Below are positions 18,276 to 33,178 of a stretch of DNA of 64,000 bases, piece by piece. Below the pieces are notes generated by a model. That model did no database searches. It was not told where the DNA came from and saw nothing but the letters and a program-made list of their open reading frames with translations. Origin of the DNA: Olsenella intestinalis. Its GTDB lineage: Bacteria > Actinomycetota > Coriobacteriia > Coriobacteriales > Atopobiaceae. The stretch is from NCBI RefSeq assembly GCF_023276655.1, contig NZ_JALGRK010000002.1:186001-250000 (forward strand), in the 5' to 3' direction. Position numbers and translations under genes: made by a program. Position 1 is the stretch's first letter. Each line of letters opens with the position of its first letter.

Positions 18276-18539
18276 CTACTTGAGGGTGTTGACCAGCTTC
18301 TGGACGCCGGACTTGCGCTTGGCGGCCTGGTTCTTGTGGATGACACCCTTGGAAGCGGCCTTGTCGAGCAGGCGGCCGGCCTTGTTGGCGGCAGCCTGGG
18401 CGGCATCGAGGTCCTTGGCCTCGACGGCCTGACGGACGCCCTTGACGGCGGTCTTGAGCTCGGAGCGGACCGCCTTGTTGCGGATGCGGGCCTTCTCGGC
18501 GGTGCGGATGCGCTTCTTCTGAGACTTGATGTTTGCCAC
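18276..18539 (-). CDS. rpsT: 30S ribosomal protein S20
   Basis: Primary 16S rRNA-binding protein of the small subunit. 87 residues, very basic and helical: [25 protein letters not shown]... with [24 protein letters not shown] at the end. The GTG start at 18539 is chosen because the conserved protein begins there and GAAAGGAAC precedes it; the frame continues upstream but is not S20. Monocistronic, with its own terminator. Confidence 0.97.
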   Translation of the reverse strand: MANIKSQKKRIRTAEKARIRNKAVRSELKTAVKGVRQAVEAKDLDAAQAAANKAGRLLDKAASKGVIHKNQAAKRKSGVQKLVNTLK

Positions 18540-18637
18540 GTGCGGTTCCTTTCGGTAACTATCCTTGAGGCCTCTTATAAGACGAGGTGAGGGACGTGGG
18601 GTATCCATCACCCGACACGGCGAGGTCAACTTCGCGA

Positions 18638-18646
18638 GTATAGCAC
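18638..18646 (-). promoter_or_regulatory. Extended -10 promoter candidate of rpsT
   Basis: Minus strand reads TGCTATACT, a perfect extended -10. It would give a leader of about 90 bases before the S20 start. No clear -35. Confidence 0.5.
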
Positions 18647-18664
18647 GGCGCGGCGCATTTAGGC

Positions 18665-18670
18665 TATTAT
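18665..18670 (+). promoter_or_regulatory. -10 candidate of lepA, implying a leaderless mRNA
   Basis: TATTAT ends 8 bases before the lepA ATG, so transcription would begin at or next to the start codon. No Shine-Dalgarno is visible in the gap. No good -35. Confidence 0.35.
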
Positions 18671-18677
18671 TCTCGCT

Positions 18678-20488
<1,811 letters not shown>

Positions 20489-20492
<4 letters not shown>

Positions 20493-21592
20493 CGGAGAGG
20501 CTCTTCTCGGCAGATGGGCGCCAGGCGGTGGCGGACGAGTGCGCGGGTGTGCTCGAGCGCCTCGCGCCCGCGGCCGGACTCGACGCGACGCTTGCGCCCT
20601 TCGCGGGCGGGGGCACGCTGGCGGAGCGGCTCTGTGCGAACCCGTACCTCATGGCGCCGATGGCCGGCGTGAGCGACGCCGCGTACCGCATGATGGCGCG
20701 CGCGGGCGGCGCGGCGATCGGCTACACCGAGATGGTGTCCGTCGCCGGCATCCACTACGCCGGCGAGAAGACCTGGGACTTGGTGTACCCCAAGGGCGCC
20801 GAGCCCGACGTGGCCGTGCAGCTCTTCGGCAGCAAGCCCGAGCAGTTCAGGGAGGCGGCCGCCCTCGTGTGCGAGCGCGTGGGGGAGCGCCTGGCCCTCA
20901 TCGACGTGAACATGGCCTGCCCCGTGCCCAAGGTGACGCGCAAGGGCGAGGGGTCGGCCCTTCTCGACGAGCCGGAGCTCTCGGCGCGGATCATCGAGGC
21001 GTGCGTCAGCGAGGCGAGCGTGCCCGTGACCTGCAAGATCCGTCGCTCGCGGCAGCCGGGCCCCGAGCAGGCGCCGGACTTCGCGCGCCGCATGGAGCAG
21101 GCGGGCGCGTCCGCCGTGGCCGTGCACGGGCGCACGGCGAGCCAGCTGTATCGCGGCGAGGCCGACTGGGGCGTGGTGAGCCGCGTCGTGGACGCCGTTT
21201 CGATCCCGGTGATCGGCTCGGGCGACGTGCTCGACGCCGAGGCCGCCTCGCGCATGCGCGCCGAGACGGGCGCCACCGCGGTCATGGTCGCGCGCGGGAC
21301 CTACGGCAACCCCTGGGTGTTCGCCGGCGCGCGCGACGTGGACGCCGGCCGCGAGCCGCACACACCCACGCTCTCCGAGCGCCTGGGCGCCTTCGAGTGC
21401 CACGTCCGGCTGCTGGCCGCGACGGGTGCGCACCTCGCGCGCGGGCGCAGCCTCGCGGGCTGGTACCTCAAGGGCATGCCGCATGCCGCCGCCTGGCGCA
21501 ACCGCGCGATGGCGTGCGTGACGCTCGAGGACTTCCTGGAGATGGTCGAGGCGCTGCGCGCCTACGTGGACGCCGCCGAGGGTGAGCTTTAG
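20489..21592 (+). CDS. dus: tRNA-dihydrouridine synthase
   Basis: FMN enzyme reducing uridines in tRNA D-loops. 367 residues; GTG at 20489 overlaps the lepA stop. The barrel starts at residue ~51 ([24 protein letters not shown]), with [19 protein letters not shown] carrying the catalytic cysteine and [16 protein letters not shown] following. An unconserved ~50-residue extension precedes it and contains an exact GCTCTTCTCG copy (20500-20509, codons for LFS). The target uridine cannot be assigned. Confidence 0.92.
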
Positions 21593-22807
21593 GTGAGCGT
21601 CTCGGCTCTCTACCTGCACGTTCCCTTCTGCGCACGCAAGTGCCTCTACTGCGACTTCGCCTCGTGGGCCACGAGGGCGGGCGACGAGCTCGTGGTCTCG
21701 TACGAGCGCGCGCTCGAGCGCCAGGTGGCCGATCTCGCCGAGGCGGGGCTTCTGGGCGACGTCGAGACCGCCTACGTGGGCGGGGGCACGCCGAGCCTTC
21801 TGGGCGAGCGTCTGGTCGACCTCGTCGAGTGCGTGGGGGACGCGGCCTCGCCCGCGGAGCTCACCTGCGAGGCGAACCCGGAGTCGCTTGGCGACGACCT
21901 GCTTTCGTCGCTCGACGCCTCGTGCTGCACGAGGCTCTCCCTGGGCATCCAGAGCACCTCCGACGACGAGCTGGCTCTTCTCGGCCGCGCCCACGACGGG
22001 CGGGGCGCCCTCGACAGGCTCTCGGCGGCGTGCCGGACCGGGCTCGACGTGTCGTGCGACCTCATGTGCGCGACGCCGGGGCAGACCGACGAGTCGTGGT
22101 CGCGCTCGCTTGCCGACGTGCTGGCCTGCGGCGTCTCGCACGTGAGCGTGTACCCGCTGCAGATCGAGGAGGGGACCGCGTTCGACAGGATCTACGACGA
22201 GGCACCCTTCAACGACGAGGACGTCGCCGCCGCGCGCATGGAGGCCGCCGCGGGCGTGCTCGTCGCGGCCGGCATGCACCGCTACGAGGTCGCGAGCTAC
22301 GCGCGGCCGGGGCGCGAGTGCCGCCACAACCGCGCCTACTGGGAGGGCCGCGAGTACCTGGGGCTCGGCACGTCGGGCTCGGGGATGGTGCACCGCGAGG
22401 CCTACGGGCGCCTGCGCGCGCTCTGCCCGCAGCTGCCCGCGCTTCGTGCCGGCGACTGGCGCGTGAGGCTCACGGTGCGGACGTCGCGGCGCGACATCGC
22501 GGCGGGGTGCGGTCTCTCGGAGCTGGCCTTCGACCTCGAGGTGCTCGACGAGGCGCAGGCCGCGGCCGAGGACCTGATGCTTGCGGCCCGCCTTGCCGCG
22601 GGCATGGGGGAGGCTCTTCTCGCCCGCGGGCGACGCGTCCTGGGAGGCGCGCTCGACGAGGCGCTCGGCACCGCCATCGACCAGGGACTTCTGGAGGAGC
22701 AGGGCGAGCGCCTGGTCCCGACGGGGCGCGGGTGGCTTCTGGGCAACGAGCTCTACGGCCTGCTCTGGGGCCTTGCGCCCGGCAGCGTCCGCGAGCTGTC
22801 CGTCTGA
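21593..22807 (+). CDS. hemW: HemW-like radical SAM protein (heme chaperone / coproporphyrinogen oxidase-like)
   Basis: 404 residues, GTG directly after the dus stop. Radical SAM motif CARKCLYC near the N-terminus in LYLHVPFCARKCLYCDFASWA, then YVGGGTPS, LGIQS, GRAHDGRGALDRLSAACRTG, DLMCATPGQT and the HemW C-terminal domain (HNRAYWEGREYLGLGTSGSG). HemW inserts heme into client proteins; older annotations call it HemN. Two exact GCTCTTCTCG copies (21974, 22613) lie inside. Placement next to DnaJ genes is common. Confidence 0.9.
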   Translation: MSVSALYLHVPFCARKCLYCDFASWATRAGDELVVSYERALERQVADLAEAGLLGDVETAYVGGGTPSLLGERLVDLVECVGDAASPAELTCEANPESLGDDLLSSLDASCCTRLSLGIQSTSDDELALLGRAHDGRGALDRLSAACRTGLDVSCDLMCATPGQTDESWSRSLADVLACGVSHVSVYPLQIEEGTAFDRIYDEAPFNDEDVAAARMEAAAGVLVAAGMHRYEVASYARPGRECRHNRAYWEGREYLGLGTSGSGMVHREAYGRLRALCPQLPALRAGDWRVRLTVRTSRRDIAAGCGLSELAFDLEVLDEAQAAAEDLMLAARLAAGMGEALLARGRRVLGGALDEALGTAIDQGLLEEQGERLVPTGRGWLLGNELYGLLWGLAPGSVRELSV

Positions 22808-22943
22808 GCTGCGGGGTCGCCTGGCTCGTCTGGGGATTTCCTCATGGGCGCCCTTGTCGGTATAGCGGGGGCGAGATACGGATAAAATCGACAAGGTTGA
22901 ACATGTTCGCAGATGCGACTGAGAGCGAAACGGGAGCTACCTG

Positions 22944-24044
22944 ATGGCAGCCATGAACGAGAAGGACTACTACGCCATCCTCGGCGTGGAGTCGAGCGCA
23001 ACGACCGACGAGATCCGCCGCGCCTTCCAGAAGAAGGCGCGCAAGCTGCATCCCGACGTCAACAAGGCGCCCGATGCCGAGGAGAAGTTCAAGGAGGTCT
23101 CCGAGGCGTACGCGGTCCTCTCCGACGAGTCGAAGCGCAAGCGCTACGACGCGATGCGCTCCGGGTCGCCGTTCGCGGGCTCCGGCTTCGGAGGCTCCTA
23201 CGGCGGCTCTGCGGGCGCCGGCTCGCCCTTCGGCTGGGGCTTCCCCTTCGGCGGGGCCGGCCAGGCGCAGTCGGGCACGCGCTCCCGCTCGTACAACCCG
23301 CGCGCGGGCGCCGACGTCGTCTACGAGCTCACGCTCGACGACGAGGCCGCCAAGAGCGGCACCAAGCGTGGGGTCACGTACCAGCGCTACGTCGCCTGCG
23401 AGGCCTGCTCGGGGCACGGCTCGGTCGAGTCTGACCACGCCGAGACCTGCCCGACCTGCGGCGGCTCCGGCCACATCCACGTCGACCTCTCCGGCATCTT
23501 CGGCTTTGGCGTGGTCGAGATGGGCTGCCCCGAGTGCGAGGGCACGGGCAAGGTCGTCGCGAACCCCTGCGAGAGCTGCGGCGGCTCCGGTCGCGTCCTC
23601 TCCGCCAGCGAGGTCGTCGTCGAGGTCCCCGCAGGCTCCCACGACGGGGACGAGATCCGCCTCGAGGGAAAGGGCAACGCGGGCACCAACGCGTCGAGCG
23701 CCGGCGACTTCGTCTGCCGCGTGCGCGTCCCGTCCGAGCAGATGAGCCCCTCGGTCGCCTTCGGCATGCGCGTGCTCGGCTTCGACGTCCCCTTCGTCGC
23801 GTTCGGCGCGATCGCCGGCGTGCTGCCGTCGCTTCTCTTCTACGTCGTCATCCTGGCCGCGCTCGGCGTCTTCTCGATCGCTCGTGGCGGCGGCCTCAAG
23901 GCGAGCCCGCGCTGGTGGCGCCACGCCCGCGTCGCCTTCGTCAACGGCCTCGTGACGGGCACGTTCTTCGCCCTCGTCATGGTGTCGCTCTTCTCGTGCG
24001 GCGCATCGCTCGGGCGCACGGGCTACGGCGCCGTCAGGGGCTAG
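22944..24044 (+). CDS. Membrane-anchored DnaJ-like protein
   Basis: 366 residues (ATG 22944; ATG 22953 also possible). The J domain (residues ~10-75) contains the HPD motif ([28 protein letters not shown]) that stimulates Hsp70. A Gly/Ser-rich stretch follows, then four CXXCXGXG-type zinc motifs (~150-215) and a shortened first substrate-binding segment. Instead of the second half of the substrate domain and the dimerisation domain, the last ~90 residues form two transmembrane helices (~282-313 and ~331-357). It is followed by a complete DnaJ, so this copy is probably a specialised, membrane-bound co-chaperone. Confidence 0.85.
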   Translation: MAAMNEKDYYAILGVESSATTDEIRRAFQKKARKLHPDVNKAPDAEEKFKEVSEAYAVLSDESKRKRYDAMRSGSPFAGSGFGGSYGGSAGAGSPFGWGFPFGGAGQAQSGTRSRSYNPRAGADVVYELTLDDEAAKSGTKRGVTYQRYVACEACSGHGSVESDHAETCPTCGGSGHIHVDLSGIFGFGVVEMGCPECEGTGKVVANPCESCGGSGRVLSASEVVVEVPAGSHDGDEIRLEGKGNAGTNASSAGDFVCRVRVPSEQMSPSVAFGMRVLGFDVPFVAFGAIAGVLPSLLFYVVILAALGVFSIARGGGLKASPRWWRHARVAFVNGLVTGTFFALVMVSLFSCGASLGRTGYGAVRG

Positions 24045-24113
24045 CAATTCGGTTGGTTCTTGCGCGGCCACGGCCGCGCGACAGGTATCTATTTGTGCAG
24101 GAGATTGGTTAGA

Positions 24114-25291
24114 GTGGCTTCAAATCGCGACTACTACGAGGTGCTCGGCGTCGACCGTGACGCCGACCAGAAGACCATCAAGCGCGCGTTCCTCAAGCTC
24201 GCGCGCACGCTTCACCCCGACGTCAACAAGGCGCCGGACGCCGAGGAGAAGTTCAAGGAGGTCAACGAGGCCTACTCCGTCCTCTCCGACGAGCGCAAGC
24301 GCGCCAACTACGACCGCTACGGCTCGGCCGAGGGCCCCGGCGGCTTCGGCGCCGACTACGTCGACATGTCCGACATCTTCGGCGGCGGATTCGGCATCAA
24401 CGACATCTTCGACTCGTTCTTCGGCGGCGGCGCGTCCGCCCGCGGCGGCCGCCCGGCACGCACCCGCGGCCGCGACATGGGCATAACGCTGCGCATCACG
24501 CTCGCCGAGGCGGCGTCCGGCTGCACCAAGACCATCGCCTACGACCGCCTCGCCCCCTGCGACGACTGCGACGGCACCGGCGTCGGCGAGGGCGGCCACG
24601 AGACCACCTGCACCCGCTGCAACGGCACCGGCCGCGTGGTCGAGGTCCAGCGCACGATCTTCGGCCAGATGCAGTCCCAGAGCGTCTGCCCCGAGTGCGG
24701 CGGCTCCGGCAAGGTCGTCGACAAGCCGTGCGAGACCTGCGACGGCCAGGGCAGGACGCCCTCCCGCGAGACCGTCGAGGTCGAGATCCCGGCCGGCATC
24801 CACTCCGGCCAGTCGCTCACCGTGCCCGGCAAGGGCGAGGCGGGCGTGCGCGGCGACGCCGCGGGCGACCTCGTGGTGCGCATCGAGGTCGAGGCCAGCG
24901 ACGTCTTCGAGCGCCAGGGCGACGACCTCTTCTGCGAGGTCCGCGTCGACGCGCTCGAGGCCATCGTGGGCACCACCGTCAAGATGGACGGCATCCTCGA
25001 GGGCGACGAGGTGACCGTCGACGTCCCCGCCGGCTGCGAGTTCGGCCAGCAGGTGATGGTCGAGGGCCTCGGCATGCCGCGCCTCGGCTCCACCGCCCGC
25101 GGCAACCTCGTGGCGGTCGTGCGCGTCGTCAGCCCCGAGGGCCTCGCCGAGTCCGACCTCGACGCCATCCGCCAGATGGTCGAGGCCCGCGGCGCCTCCA
25201 AGGGCGACGCAGGCGAGAAGAGCGCCTCCGACGGCTCGAAGAAGAAGACCAAGTTCAGGCCCCACGGGCGCAAGAGCGCCAACGGCTCCAA

Positions 25292-25295
<4 letters not shown>
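24114..25295 (+). CDS. dnaJ: Chaperone protein DnaJ
   Basis: Hsp40 partner of DnaK. 393 residues from GTG 24114 (AGGAG upstream); the longer open frame adds non-family sequence. J domain with HPD ([19 protein letters not shown]), Gly/Phe region ([17 protein letters not shown]), four zinc motifs ([32 protein letters not shown]), full C-terminal peptide-binding region and a basic variable tail. The tail contains a reverse GCTCTTCTCG copy (25214). Stop overlaps mtaB. Confidence 0.96.
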
Positions 25296-26581
<1,286 letters not shown>

Positions 26582-26622
26582 ACCGACCCGCCCCCGGCCC
26601 GCCGCGCGCCTGCGCCTAGGGC

Positions 26623-26628
26623 TATCAT
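26623..26628 (+). promoter_or_regulatory. -10 candidate of phoH
   Basis: GGCTATCAT in the 95-base mtaB-phoH gap; the same GGCTATNAT string precedes lepA and spoVS. No clear -35. Confidence 0.35.
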
Positions 26629-26676
26629 GGGCACATGCCCTGCGCCCGCGGGGACCTGACACTCGTTTGGAGGAAC

Positions 26677-27654
26677 ATGGAGCCGACCCAGATTCGCCTG
26701 ACCATTCCCGACTCGGTAAACCCGCTCGTGCTCATGGGGCCAGCAGACGCCCTGCTCAGACGCATAGAGTCGGCGTTCTCGGCCATCGTCACCGTGCGCG
26801 GGAGCCAGGTGTCGGTCGTTGGCCCCGCAGACGAGGTGGATCAGGTCGTGTCGGTCTTCTCGCACCTCATCGGGCTCGTCGAGGCGGGGGAGACGCCCAC
26901 CGCCAAGGACGTTGACCTGCTGCTCGGCCGCGCCCGCCGCGGCGCCGAGAACGCCGAGCCCGGCCGCGGCGAGGTCATCCAGACCCTGCGCGGCCGCTCC
27001 ATCAGGCCCAAGACGCCCGGCCAGAGCCGCTACATCGACGCGATCAAGAACAACACCATCACCTTCGGCCTCGGCCCCGCCGGCACCGGCAAGACCTACC
27101 TCGCGATGGCGATGGCCGTCGCCGCCCTCAAGCGCCACGAGATCGCCCGCATCGTGCTCGCCCGTCCCGTCGTCGAGGCCGGCGAGTCGCTCGGCTACCT
27201 CCCCGGCACCCTCGAGGAGAAGCTCGACCCCTACATGCGCCCGCTCTACGACGCCCTCTTCGACATGGTCGAGGCGGAGCGCGCCCAGACCCTGGTGGAG
27301 CAGGGGGTCATCGAGGTCGCTCCTCTCGCCTTCATGCGCGGCCGCACCATGAACGACGCCTTCGTCATCCTCGACGAAGCCCAGAACACCACGCCCGACC
27401 AGATGAAGATGTTCCTCACGCGCTTGGGCTTCAACTCCAAGTTCGTGATCACGGGCGACAGCTCTCAGCGCGACCTCCTCGGCGAGAACGGCGTCGACGT
27501 CGCCCGCAGGGTGCTCGCCGACGTCGACGACATCGCCTTCGTTGACCTGCGCGGCGACGACATCGTGCGCCACTCGCTCGTGGCCGCCATCGTCGACGCC
27601 TACCAGAGCGCCGACCAATCTGGTCGCGCCGTCGGCAAAACTCAGGCACAATAG
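26677..27654 (+). CDS. phoH: PhoH-family ATPase (PhoL/YbeZ-like)
   Basis: 325 residues. ATG 26677 with TTGGAGGAAC is preferred over 26635. The N-terminal ~100 residues hold a KH-like segment, and the ATPase has Walker A GPAGTGKTY and Walker B AFVILDEAQNTT. PhoH-like ATPases work with the neighbouring YbeY in ribosome and RNA quality control; the phoH-ybeY-dgkA-era order here is the classical cluster. Confidence 0.92.
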   Translation: MEPTQIRLTIPDSVNPLVLMGPADALLRRIESAFSAIVTVRGSQVSVVGPADEVDQVVSVFSHLIGLVEAGETPTAKDVDLLLGRARRGAENAEPGRGEVIQTLRGRSIRPKTPGQSRYIDAIKNNTITFGLGPAGTGKTYLAMAMAVAALKRHEIARIVLARPVVEAGESLGYLPGTLEEKLDPYMRPLYDALFDMVEAERAQTLVEQGVIEVAPLAFMRGRTMNDAFVILDEAQNTTPDQMKMFLTRLGFNSKFVITGDSSQRDLLGENGVDVARRVLADVDDIAFVDLRGDDIVRHSLVAAIVDAYQSADQSGRAVGKTQAQ

Positions 27655-27669
27655 GGTAGAAGGACGTAC

Positions 27670-28191
27670 GTGGAGGCTCGCGTGGAACACGCTTTTGACA
27701 TCTCGTTCGAGGACGGAATCGCCTCGCCCCTCTCGGAGGAGGAGCTCTGCGCGGACTGCGCCTTCGTCCTCGAGCAGGAGGGCGTCGAGCGCCCCTGCAT
27801 GGTCTCGGTCTCCGTCGTGTGCGACGAGCGCATCCGCGAGCTCAACGCCTCCTGGCGCGGCATCGACCGCGCGACGGACGTGATCTCCCTCGAGTGCGAG
27901 CGCCCCGACGACCCCGACCTCGCCCCCGGCGAGCCCTGCGAGCTCGGAGACATCGTGCTCGCGCCGGACTACATCACCCGCCAGGCCGCCGAGGTCGGCA
28001 CCACCGTGCAGGACGAGTGCAGGCTGCTGCTCGTCCACGGCATGCTCCACCTCCTCGGCTACGACCACCTCGAGGACGACGAGGCCGAGGTCATGGAGGC
28101 CCGCGAGGACGAGCTCCTCGCCCTCATCAAGACCGACCGCCCGATCGAGCGCGTCACCCTCACGCGCCACCGGGGCGGTGAGGACGCGTGA
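27670..28191 (+). CDS. ybeY: Endoribonuclease YbeY, rRNA maturation factor
   Basis: Zinc-dependent RNase for 16S rRNA 3' processing and ribosome quality control. 173 residues, GTG start with AAGGA (GTG 27682 is an alternative). The metal motif HGMLHLLGYDH is near residue 120, preceded by ELNASWRGIDRATDVISLE. Stop overlaps dgkA. Confidence 0.94.
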   Translation: MEARVEHAFDISFEDGIASPLSEEELCADCAFVLEQEGVERPCMVSVSVVCDERIRELNASWRGIDRATDVISLECERPDDPDLAPGEPCELGDIVLAPDYITRQAAEVGTTVQDECRLLLVHGMLHLLGYDHLEDDEAEVMEAREDELLALIKTDRPIERVTLTRHRGGEDA

Positions 28192-28577
28192 TTCCCGGCA
28201 AGGGCCCGAGCCACCCGTCGTTCAGGCGCAGCTTCCTGTTCGCCCTCCAGGGCTTCAGGACCGCGATCTCGCAGGAGCGCAACATCAAGGTCATGCTCGG
28301 CGGCGCGCTGTTTGCCGTCGTGCTCGGCATCATCGTGCGCCTCGACCCCGTGAGCTGGGCCGTCGTCTTCGTCTGCTGCGGCGTCGTGCTCGCCGCCGAG
28401 CTCGTCAACACGGCCGTCGAGACGGTCGTCGACCTCGTCTCGCCCGAGTTCCACCCGCTCGCCGGCCGCGCCAAGGACATCGCCGCCGCCGCGTCGTGGG
28501 TGCTCAGCCTCTTCGTCGCCCTCGCCGGCGCCTGCGTCTACATCAGCGCCCTCGTCCGGCTCATCTCCTCGCTCTAG
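28188..28577 (+). CDS. dgkA: Diacylglycerol / undecaprenol kinase
   Basis: Small integral membrane kinase of 129 residues; in Gram-positives this family mainly phosphorylates undecaprenol to feed the carrier-lipid pool for cell wall synthesis. GTG start inside the ybeY stop. Three hydrophobic helices; family motif AAELVNTAVETVVDL and KDIAAAA. Sits between ybeY and era as in many genomes. Confidence 0.9.
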   Translation: MIPGKGPSHPSFRRSFLFALQGFRTAISQERNIKVMLGGALFAVVLGIIVRLDPVSWAVVFVCCGVVLAAELVNTAVETVVDLVSPEFHPLAGRAKDIAAAASWVLSLFVALAGACVYISALVRLISSL

Positions 28578-28599
28578 CGCGGCCCCGGCCCCGCGCTGT

Positions 28600-28609
28600 C
28601 GAGAAGAGC
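28600..28609 (-). repeat. Intergenic GCTCTTCTCG element behind dgkA
   Basis: Exact core in the 73-base dgkA-era gap, 22 bases after the stop; no other signal is apparent in that gap. Confidence 0.8.
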
Positions 28610-28650
28610 CTGCCCCTTCGCCCCGGCCCAACCACGAACCAAGGATTGAC

Positions 28651-29565
28651 ATGACTTCTGACGCCTCCCAGGAAAAGCCCTTCACCAGCGGCTTCGTCGC
28701 ACTGGTCGGACGCCCCAGCGTGGGCAAGTCCACGCTGCTCAACGCGGCCGTCGGCGGCAAGCTCGCCATCACGAGCCCCGTCGCCCAGACCACGCGCCGC
28801 CGCATGCGCGCGGTCGTCAACACCGACCACTCGCAGCTCGTGATCGTCGACACGCCGGGCCTGCACAAGCCCAAGGACGCCCTCGGCAAGGAGCTCAACA
28901 AGGTCGCCCTCGGCGAGCTCGCCGACGTGGACGCCGTCGCCTTCCTGATCGACGCGACCAAGCCCGTCGGCACCGGCGACGAGTGGGTCGCCAAACACGT
29001 CGACGCCTCGTGCGCCCCCTTCAAGCTGCTCGTGATCACCAAGGCCGACATCGCCAAGCCCGAGCAGGTCACGGCCCAGCTCGAGGCCGCCGGCAAGCTC
29101 GCCCGCTTCGACGAGACGCTCGTGCTCTCCGCAAAGGAGGGCTTCAACGTCGACTCCTTCGTCGCGCTCGTCTCCGAGCACCTGCCCGAGGGGCCGAGGT
29201 GGTTCCCCGAGGACATGGACTGCGACGCGACCGACGAGGACCTCGTGGCCGAGTTCGTCCGCGAGAAGCTCCTCAACAACCTGCGCCAGGAGGTGCCCCA
29301 CTCCGTCGGTGTCATCTGCGACGACATCGACTGGTCGAAGGACCACGCCTCCATCAGCGCGACGATCATCGTCGAGCGCGAGGGCCAGAAGGGCATCGTC
29401 ATCGGCCACGGCGGCAAGATGATCAAGAAGGTCGGCACCGAGGCGCGCCGCGACATCGAGCGCCTTTTCGACTGCAGCTGCTACCTCGACCTGCAGGTCC
29501 GCGTCAAGCCCGAGTGGCGCCGCGACCAGAACGAGATCCGCCGCCTGGGGTACGAGGCCGAGTAG
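28651..29565 (+). CDS. era: GTPase Era
   Basis: Ras-like GTPase binding the 16S rRNA 3' end during small-subunit assembly. 304 residues. G1 GRPSVGKST at ~20-28, DTPGLHKPK (G3), ITKADI (G4), and a C-terminal KH domain (GQKGIVIGHGGKMIKKVGTEARRDIE). recO follows after 3 bases. Confidence 0.96.
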   Translation: MTSDASQEKPFTSGFVALVGRPSVGKSTLLNAAVGGKLAITSPVAQTTRRRMRAVVNTDHSQLVIVDTPGLHKPKDALGKELNKVALGELADVDAVAFLIDATKPVGTGDEWVAKHVDASCAPFKLLVITKADIAKPEQVTAQLEAAGKLARFDETLVLSAKEGFNVDSFVALVSEHLPEGPRWFPEDMDCDATDEDLVAEFVREKLLNNLRQEVPHSVGVICDDIDWSKDHASISATIIVEREGQKGIVIGHGGKMIKKVGTEARRDIERLFDCSCYLDLQVRVKPEWRRDQNEIRRLGYEAE

Positions 29566-29568
29566 GGC

Positions 29569-30324
29569 ATGGCACGCCCCCGCTCGAGGCGCCTGCGCGC
29601 CATCGTTCTCGACCGCACCAAGCTGGCCGAGCAGGACCTCATCCTCACGCTCCTGGCCGAATCGGGGGAGCGTGTGAGCGCCGTCGCCCGCGGCGCGAGA
29701 AAGCCGGGCGGACGGCTCGCCGCCCGCTCGGAGCTCGCCTGCGAGACCGACTTCCTGCTGGCCCGCGGCCGCGGCCGGGGGCTCGAGGTCGTCAGCGAGG
29801 CCTCCCTCGTCGACGGCCACCCGCGCCTGCGCGGCGAGCTCGACCGCCTCTCCGCGGCCTCGGCAGTCCTCGAGGCCGCGCGCCTCACCTGCTTCGAGGA
29901 CGCCGAGGACCCCTTCCTGCACCCGATCTGCTCGCGGGCGCTCCGCGCCTGCGAGGAGGCCGTCGACCAGCCCCGCCTCGACCTCGCGGTCGCGGCCTAC
30001 GTCTTCAAGGTGCTCGCGCACGGCGGCTGGCGCCCCGAGCTCTCGAGCTGCATCGCCTGCGGCGACCACGACGTCTCGTACTTCTCGGCCGCGGCCGGCG
30101 GCACCCTCTGCTCGAGCTGCGCCAAGGACGTCCCCGGCGCCCAGCAGCTCAGCGCCTCCGAGATCGGCTGGGTCGCCTCGCTGCTGCACCTCACCTTCGA
30201 CGACCTGCTCGCGTCCCAGATCGACGTCACGACCTCGACCACGCTCGTCTCGCTCGCGCATACCTGGGCGGCAACGCACCTCGACGCCCGCCTCCGCGCG
30301 ATGGAGTTCATGCTCAGCCTCTGA
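29569..30324 (+). CDS. recO: DNA repair protein RecO
   Basis: RecFOR mediator that loads RecA on SSB-coated gaps and anneals strands. 251 residues. OB-fold N-terminus (RLRAIVLDRTKLAEQDLILTLL...GARKPGGRL), then a helical domain with a four-cysteine zinc finger (CIACGDHDVSYF...LCSSC). Confidence 0.94.
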   Translation: MARPRSRRLRAIVLDRTKLAEQDLILTLLAESGERVSAVARGARKPGGRLAARSELACETDFLLARGRGRGLEVVSEASLVDGHPRLRGELDRLSAASAVLEAARLTCFEDAEDPFLHPICSRALRACEEAVDQPRLDLAVAAYVFKVLAHGGWRPELSSCIACGDHDVSYFSAAAGGTLCSSCAKDVPGAQQLSASEIGWVASLLHLTFDDLLASQIDVTTSTTLVSLAHTWAATHLDARLRAMEFMLSL

Positions 30325-30392
30325 GCGCGGCCGCAAGATGTGTGCAACCTGCGGTGAATTGCGAGAGGAGCGCACGCGTCCGGCCCCGCGCT

Positions 30393-30421
30393 TTGGCTTG
30401 GGCGCGCATTAGTGGTACTCT
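30393..30421 (+). promoter_or_regulatory. Promoter of rpsO
   Basis: TTGGCT (30393-30398) and TACTCT (30416-30421), 17-base spacing, 88 bases upstream of rpsO. Confidence 0.5.
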
Positions 30422-30509
30422 TTATCAGTCATTACCCCGTACTTGGTGGTTCGTCCATTGCCAGACGGCCAACCCGGTTCGGGGCGAATCTATGTGAAAG
30501 GGGTTTCAA

Positions 30510-30788
30510 ATGGCAATCAGCAAGGAGCGCAAGGCCGAGCTCATCAAGCAGTACGGCAAGAACGAGCACGACTCCGGCTCGCCCGAGGTCCAGGTCGCTC
30601 TTCTCACCGAGCGCATTCGCGAGCTCACCGAGCACGTGAAGGTGCACATCCACGACCACCACACCCGTCGTGGCCTGCTCATGCTCGTCGGTAAGCGTCG
30701 TCGTCTCCTGTCCTACATCAAGAAGCAGGACATCGAGAACTACCGTTCGCTCATCAAGAGCCTCGGCATTCGCGACAACATCCAGTAA
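30510..30788 (+). CDS. rpsO: 30S ribosomal protein S15
   Basis: Binds the 16S central domain and forms a subunit bridge. 92 residues, GAAAGGGG before the ATG. Family signature [14 protein letters not shown]...[24 protein letters not shown]. Followed by pnp, the widely conserved pair in which S15 and PNPase are co-transcribed. Confidence 0.97.
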   Translation: MAISKERKAELIKQYGKNEHDSGSPEVQVALLTERIRELTEHVKVHIHDHHTRRGLLMLVGKRRRLLSYIKKQDIENYRSLIKSLGIRDNIQ

Positions 30789-30800
30789 CGAGGTGTTACG

Positions 30801-30860
30801 AGGGGGCGCCACAAGGGCGCTCCCTTGCTATAGACGGCCCGCCTGCAATGCGGCAGGCGG
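30801..30860 (+). promoter_or_regulatory. Two hairpins in the rpsO-pnp gap
   Basis: First stem 30801-30810 with 30816-30825 (10 bp, followed only by TTGCTAT, a poor U tract). Second stem 30839-30846 with 30853-30860 (8 bp), just before the pnp ribosome site. Likely an RNA processing or partial termination region; PNPase autoregulation through such a hairpin is known in E. coli. Confidence 0.5.
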
Positions 30861-30878
30861 AGATAAGAGGAAAAGAAA

Positions 30879-33089
<2,211 letters not shown>

Positions 33090-33140
33090 GTTCCTCGACG
33101 TTCGTCGACCTGGTTCCTTTGGACTGACATAGAGCACGTC

Positions 33141-33178
33141 ATGGGAGGCGCCTTTTGTGGCGCCTCCCATTTTGTTTT
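33141..33178 (+). terminator. Rho-independent terminator of pnp
   Basis: Perfect 12-bp stem (ATGGGAGGCGCC / GGCGCCTCCCAT), six-base loop, then TTTGTTTT. Confidence 0.95.

Noticed and set aside
22899-22908. GAACATGTTC upstream of the membrane DnaJ gene as a LexA box
   Set aside because: The half-sites are two bases apart; the recA and lexA boxes here use a four-base spacer.
26635-26679. Leaderless start of phoH at ATG 26635, 7 bases after a TATCAT -10
   Set aside because: ATG 26677 has a strong TTGGAGGAAC ribosome site and the protein family starts there; the extra 14 residues look random.
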